Origin: Delphinapterus leucas
Taxonomy: Eukaryota; Chordata; Mammalia; Artiodactyla; Monodontidae
Assembly (NCBI RefSeq): GCF_002288925.2
Contig: NW_022098076.1
Coordinates: 75,221,873 to 75,285,872 of the forward strand
Direction of reading: 5' to 3'
Length of the DNA stretch: 64,000 bases
How positions within the stretch are numbered: position 1 is the first letter of the stretch; every line of letters begins with the position of its first letter. Position numbers and translations under genes: made by a program. Under the pieces are notes generated by a model. That model did no database searches and was not told the DNA's origin. It worked only from the letters and a program-made list of their open reading frames with translations. Positions 59,428 through 64,000 of this stretch are shown here, piece after piece.

Positions 59428-59454
59428 GAGACACACACACACACACACACACAC
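59428..59454. repeat. CA microsatellite
   Basis: About 12 CA units after 'gtgtgag'. Confidence 0.95.
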
Positions 59455-60299
59455 GTGTTCTAAGGCAAACCTAATAGGGAGAAGATTCTCATTGTTAGCA
59501 CAGAACTTTCATCTATGGTTAACCTCCTAGTGACCTGAGTTAAACAAGACCCTCGGGACAAGGGGGGCTTCGCTCCTTCAGGAAAAGACATGATCTCATT
59601 CTGTGTCAGGACCCTGGAGGCTCTTTGACGTCAGAACTGCTCACCCCTCCTCCCAGTGCCCTTAGGCAGATGCCTGCTCCCGGACACCCTCGGAAGTCCC
59701 ATCCTTCACAGAGACATTTTTACTGCTCTTGTCTTCCCACAATGTACCCCGCTTCCATACCTGAGGAAATCTAAATGAGGTGAGTGACAAGGTTCCCTTG
59801 TAGAAAAATGAAGTCCGCTTTGTTCCCCCAGGTGCAGAAGCCTGGGGCGGTTGAGAGAGAGGGGGTGGAACAAAGAGGTAAGGAATACCAGGTTCTTCAA
59901 CCAGTCTCATGGGTGACCAGAAGGTCGCTGGTGACCCCACGCCCACATAAGAAAAAGGAAAGAACCTTGTCTCTGGTTACTCTTCACCAGCTGGTGTTGG
60001 TGCAGTGTTGCTGGATCCCAGTTTTCTCTGTAAGGCAGCTCAACCAAATCTGTTTACCAAACTACAGAAATGTTGGAAGGAATGAGATCCTATTGAGAAA
60101 ATGTTCTGGGAACTTAGAACAAAAGGATTTGAAAATATGGGAATTTCATATGGGGCAAAAAGACTCCTTGCTTTCCCCTCTAAAAAAACCTACTCCAGTC
60201 TGCAAAGCTTCTCTTTTCCTATCGCTGACACCAATACATATGCCCCGAGAGACTCTGGCTCTTAAAATTTCTGTTTCCTCCCTTAACACTGCCTGCTCA
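59455..60299. other. No gene accepted; longest non-L1 frame
   Basis: The plus frame 59784-60389 (201 codons) is the longest outside L1 and runs into the MIR that follows. I recognise no domain, no signal peptide and no Kozak-supporting context. A single-exon gene cannot be excluded but is unlikely. Confidence 0.3.
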
Positions 60300-60512
60300 C
60301 CAAATCCTTTGGATTCACCTCTGAAATGCAGCTCCTACATATGCTTTTACTTAGCAGCTAAAAGCCTCAGTTTCCACACTTCAAAATAAGAACAATAATA
60401 GTACCTACTTCATCGTGTTGTTGTAATGAAATGTGATCATGTAAATAGAACCCTTGGCACAATAGTTAGCACAAAGTAAGCACTCAGTAAATCTGAGCTA
60501 TATTATTACTTT
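60300..60512 (+). repeat. MIR SINE
   Basis: 'ctaaaagcctcagtttccac', 'cataatagtacctacttcat'-like sequence, 'gtgttgttgtaatgaaatgt' and 'agtaagcactcagtaaatct' cover the 3' half of a plus-strand MIR. Confidence 0.75.
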
Positions 60513-60534
60513 TATTATTACCCCCATTGTCATC

Positions 60535-60965
60535 CACCTCTCCCAGCTGTCACTGCCTCAAGCCAGGAATCTTTCAATTTACTCCTACTAAAGTCTCTGC
60601 TTGCCATCTCTCTTCTCTTCTGCAAATTAAGCCTGCATACTCCTGACACGTTAGTATTCCTCAAACACAATTTTTACTGTATTATCCCTTTATCCCAAAG
60701 CTTCCACTGATTGCCTATTACATTGAGTCAAGATTCTTCAGACTAGTATCCGAGGGTTTCCTTTCCCGATGCTATAATCCAATATAGAACGTGGACTCCA
60801 GCCTGGTTAGTACGTCTCTAGCTTCACCTTAGCCTAGGCAGTTCATGTGGCCTTTTCTCTCCCCCTAATCACCTTTTCTTAGTACTGAGATATATCCTGC
60901 CTTGTTCCTTTCTCCATCCCAAATGCACTTTACCTAGCCCAGCTGCAGTCCCAGAACCTCAACCC
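60535..60965 (+). repeat. Probable L2 LINE fragment
   Basis: Pyrimidine-rich; 'cacaatttttactgtattatccc', 'cccaaagcttccactgattg', 'aatatagaacgtggactcca', 'ggccttttctctccccctaa' keep an L2-like order but strongly diverged; an L3/CR1 origin is possible. Confidence 0.45.
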
Positions 60966-62566
60966 TCTTTGCTCCCAAGAATGATCAGAGGGGTATAACA
61001 GTATAGATAGAACAAGATGTCGCCCTGGTCAGAGCAACAGGATTTTATAAATATAGCAGGTGGGGTCCTGAGAGGATGTGTGTGAGCGACCCCATTCTTT
61101 ATTCTTGGATGATGATAAGGTCATCCTGATTCAATTTCACCCTTGTGTCTTTTCTCTTATCTGCATTAGTGAAATTCTAGTCCTTGAATTTAAGTCAGTT
61201 TAGTATGAGAAAAATTCACCAGATTTCAAATGCGGGATGTGAAATGAAAAACTTTGTGGGTTTTTTCCTTCTTATGAAGATTTCTTGGTTTGATCAGAGG
61301 AGAAAATGGCCAAATAGAGGAGAGAACTACAAATCCATGAGAAAGCTCCCCAACTCTTAGTGAGGAAATATCTCAGTAGTTTCTATAATTTGGGGTCAGC
61401 TATGAGAAAGGGAAATCTTGAGACACAGGAAGAATCATTCCAATCTTCTTTTGTTGTCAGGTAGGACTTTGGTTATACATTTGTAAAGAATCTAGGGATA
61501 AAGAAAGTTAGGTTCTGTTTTTCACTCCATCATCAAGATGTACTTATTGAAAAGTTGCCTACAATATATGTCACTGATAGCTTGAATTTCTCCCTTTTCC
61601 CCTTTATCTTGGTTTCTTCACCCAAAAAAAATGAAAGAAATAATCTCTAGAGTGGCACCTTAATAATACATACCTAAAGTGAATAGATATTCACTGTGTG
61701 TAGCAAATTGAGTAAAGATGGACTTGAATATACACAGAATAGAATAATGGATCTCTAAGAAAAAATACACAAGTATCATAAACTATCATCTTGGGATACT
61801 TAGATTCAACATAAGAAATTATATCCCATCCCTATCATTGTCTCTATAGGGCTTGAAACACAGAATAGCTTTGCACCTACCTAGTGGATTCCAGCCATAG
61901 AGGCAGGAGATGGATGCAATGATTTCTCCAGGTCCCTTTCAGCATGGATGTTCAATGACTATCTGATCCCAAAGGAATGATCTGTCTGCAGCAGAACATT
62001 TTTTTACTGCCTTCTTCCTCTCTCCTCCCCCTTTCTCCACCCGCACCCAATTTTTATCCCTAAGGGATAGAGGCTATGATAGAAGACAATAACTCAAGAT
62101 GATACAATGCATTTGTTTTGGTCTCCACTTGGGTCTGTGTCTGTTATTAGAGGGTGTGCTAAGTCTGGCCTTCCCACTGGCTTAGTCCCAGGTTCAGGAC
62201 CCACTCTACCAAGGCCACGACTCACCTCTGAGTTAATAGGTCTTCTTGGAATCATGGGCTGTGCTTAGGTACCTAAGCCCTTGGGGTCCTGGTGGCTCTC
62301 CAGGCCACCCACCCAGCAACTGAAGTGTTGTGGGCTCTCTGCATCCACTCTTCTTTATGTCTGCATGTGACATTTCCAGATCCCTGTGTTTCTCTGTCTT
62401 CCTATTGCTGTGCAAGTTTGTGTACATTTCTGGTCATGGGAAAAAACCCTCAATTACACGATAGTGTTTCAATTAAATACAATAAATACTTACTTCATGC
62501 GAATATTGCACTTTGGGGTAGGGGTGGAGTTTGTGACCACAGATACAGAAACAACCACTCAAAAAC
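60966..62566. other. No gene recognised
   Basis: Short frames only; the 133-codon plus frame beginning at 62292 runs into the L1 fragment at 62576 and is not supported. Confidence 0.35.
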
Positions 62567-62736
62567 TTTTGTAGCGGGGTGGGATAGGGAGGGTGGGAAG
62601 GAGGGAGACGCAAGAGGGAAGAGATATGGGAACATATGTATATGTATAACTGATTCACTTTGTTATAAAGCAGAAACTAACACACCATTGTAAAGCAATT
62701 ATGCTCCAATAAAGATGTTAAAAAATTTTTTGTAGC
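62567..62736 (+). mobile_element. Short young L1 3' end with target duplication
   Basis: L1 3' UTR at 62576-62725: 'ggggtgggatagggagggtg', 'ctgattcactttgttataaa', 'gcagaaactaacacaccatt', 'gcaattatgctccaataaag'. The 9-bp duplication 'ttttgtagc' lies at 62567-62575 and 62728-62736. Only about 150 bp were inserted. Confidence 0.9.
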
Positions 62737-62989
62737 AAATTGCCTATTTCAGAGAAAATAAAAAATGCAGAAAAGCAAAAACAATAACAACCGTAATTCC
62801 ATTCCCAGAGATACATATTACTAATATATTGAGTATATTACTTCTACCCATAGACACATTTTAAAATAACGTAAGTGTAGGATCAAACACTTTTTGATAA
62901 TCTGCTTTTTATTACTATTTTCCTTTTTAACAATATGGAGTAGGTAAATATTCAACATCTGTAGTTCTAAACTTAGATATATTAGCACC

Positions 62990-63190
62990 TTGTTTTAGAA
63001 CTGTACTGTCCAATAATGTAATTAATAGCCATATGTGGCCTTCTAAATATAAATTAAGTAAAATTAAAAAATTTAACCCTTCAGCCGTTCTAGCCATATT
63101 TCAAGTGTTCTGTAGCCACATGTGGCTAGTGACTAAAGCACAGATACAGAACATTTCCATCATCGTAGAAAATGCTATTGCAGTGTTGTT
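62990..63190. mobile_element. Probable nonautonomous DNA transposon
   Basis: 'ctgtactgtccaataatgta', 'agccatatgtggccttctaa', 'tttcaagtgttctgtagcca', 'catgtggctagtgactaaag', 'agaacatttccatcatcgta' match a common mammalian MITE-like repeat (hAT type suspected). The name is not certain. Confidence 0.6.
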
Positions 63191-63789
63191 CTGAAAGACA
63201 CATTTTCACAAAAACCATCTTGAAGACAGAAGACCCTAAGATCATCTGTATACCATATTTCCACCTAATTTATAATCACTGTTGGAGAAGAAACTACTCG
63301 ATCTAATCTTTAAATCCACATTTCATTATTTATTCTCCTTTTTCTAGATTATGTCCACCCACTCATTGATGATACACCAACCTATAACCCCTACATTTTA
63401 AGCATATGAAAAGAAAGTTGAAAAATCATACAAGAGATTACTGAGCCCCAGTTTGTAGAATGCTGTTGTGGGGGGTCTCTGTGACTAAGGAGAAAGGACT
63501 CTAGCCAGAGTTCTTTACTTTTTGAAAAGAGGAGGGAAATTCTTGGTGATTGACTGAGGTTGGGGTGAGGGGCAAGCAATGAATAAGCTGCCTCTTCTCT
63601 ACAGTTTCCTACTGTGTTGGCTGCCATAACTTGGAAAACAGCTACGGTTTGTTGACCCTGGTCAAGATTAAATCTTTGCTGATATAGGTGGTGTGGAAGG
63701 ACAAACATCTGGACCGGTAATCAAGAGGTCAGAATTTTAATTCTTGCCTTTACCTTGACCCAACCTTCCCCATCTCATGGATACAAGTT
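63191..63789. other. No gene recognised
   Basis: The minus frame 63708-63391 (105 codons) shows no domain. Confidence 0.35.
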
Positions 63790-63970
63790 TTTTCCTCTGA
63801 AAAATACAGAATCCGTATATTTATAAAATGTCCTCTTATGTTCACTCTTTCATTTGATACTCACCACAGCCCTGTGAGTTGAACCATACTTTGGGGGTAT
63901 GTCTTAAATTGCAGAGAAGCAACCATTCAGGTGGTCAACTGACAGTTTAGTCTACCCAATGCCAAAATCA
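63790..63970 (-). repeat. Probable MIR fragment
   Basis: 'ttgatactcaccacagccct' and 'gtgagttgaaccatactttg' match the antisense MIR segment 'aatcctcacaacaaccctatgaggtaggta'. Confidence 0.5.
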
Positions 63971-64000
63971 AAACAAAAGGTCAGAAAGATTTTTCAACAC

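Noticed and set aside
59784..60389. 201-codon open frame as a gene
   Set aside because: Longest frame outside L1, but no recognised domain, it runs into a MIR SINE, and no exon or promoter signals support it.

Overview
The window looks like non-coding genomic DNA from a cetacean or a close whippomorph relative. Two tRNA-derived SINEs of the whale CHR type carry the characteristic 'cttccctggtgg' head and intact target-site duplications: minus strand at 13584-13785 and plus strand at 42398-42787. Cetartiodactyl-type L1 3' UTRs occur repeatedly. I find no convincing protein-coding exon, RNA gene, CpG island or bacterial/viral gene. Outside LINE-1 the open frames are short, unrelated to known domains by eye, and compatible with chance. 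The region is best read as intergenic or deep intronic sequence.

Layout. 1-16.7 kb is old mammalian sequence with sparse L2, MIR, MER5-like and MaLR-like LTR fragments, an AT/TG palindromic microsatellite (3.9-4.15 kb) and one young CHR SINE (13.6 kb). 16678-16803 is a perfect 63-bp tandem duplication. Immediately next to it, 16805-29208 is a head-to-tail duplication of a 6,202-bp unit; the copies looked identical everywhere I compared them, including a 21-T run, a 15-A run and a GA microsatellite. The right breakpoint lies inside ORF2 of a minus-strand L1. That L1 is almost complete in the right-hand copy (28512-34303) and reduced to its last ~0.7 kb in the left-hand copy (22312-23006).

34.3-64 kb is again mostly old sequence. 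It holds MIR, L2 and MER5-like copies and several MaLR-like LTRs, one of them split by nested L1 insertions at 39.7-41.1 kb. It also holds an older L1 3' end (52.8-53.8 kb), a second CHR SINE, a CG/CA alternating tract (43.5 kb), a poly(A)-only insertion with a target-site duplication (59.1 kb) and a 150-bp L1 3' end with a clean duplication (62.6 kb).

Nothing here acts as a gene system. The biological interest is structural: a very recent tandem duplication (or an assembly duplication), a second small duplication at its breakpoint, and several unusual retrotransposition junctions. Repeat family names come from recognising consensus-like motifs by eye, so boundaries of old repeats are accurate only to some tens of bases.
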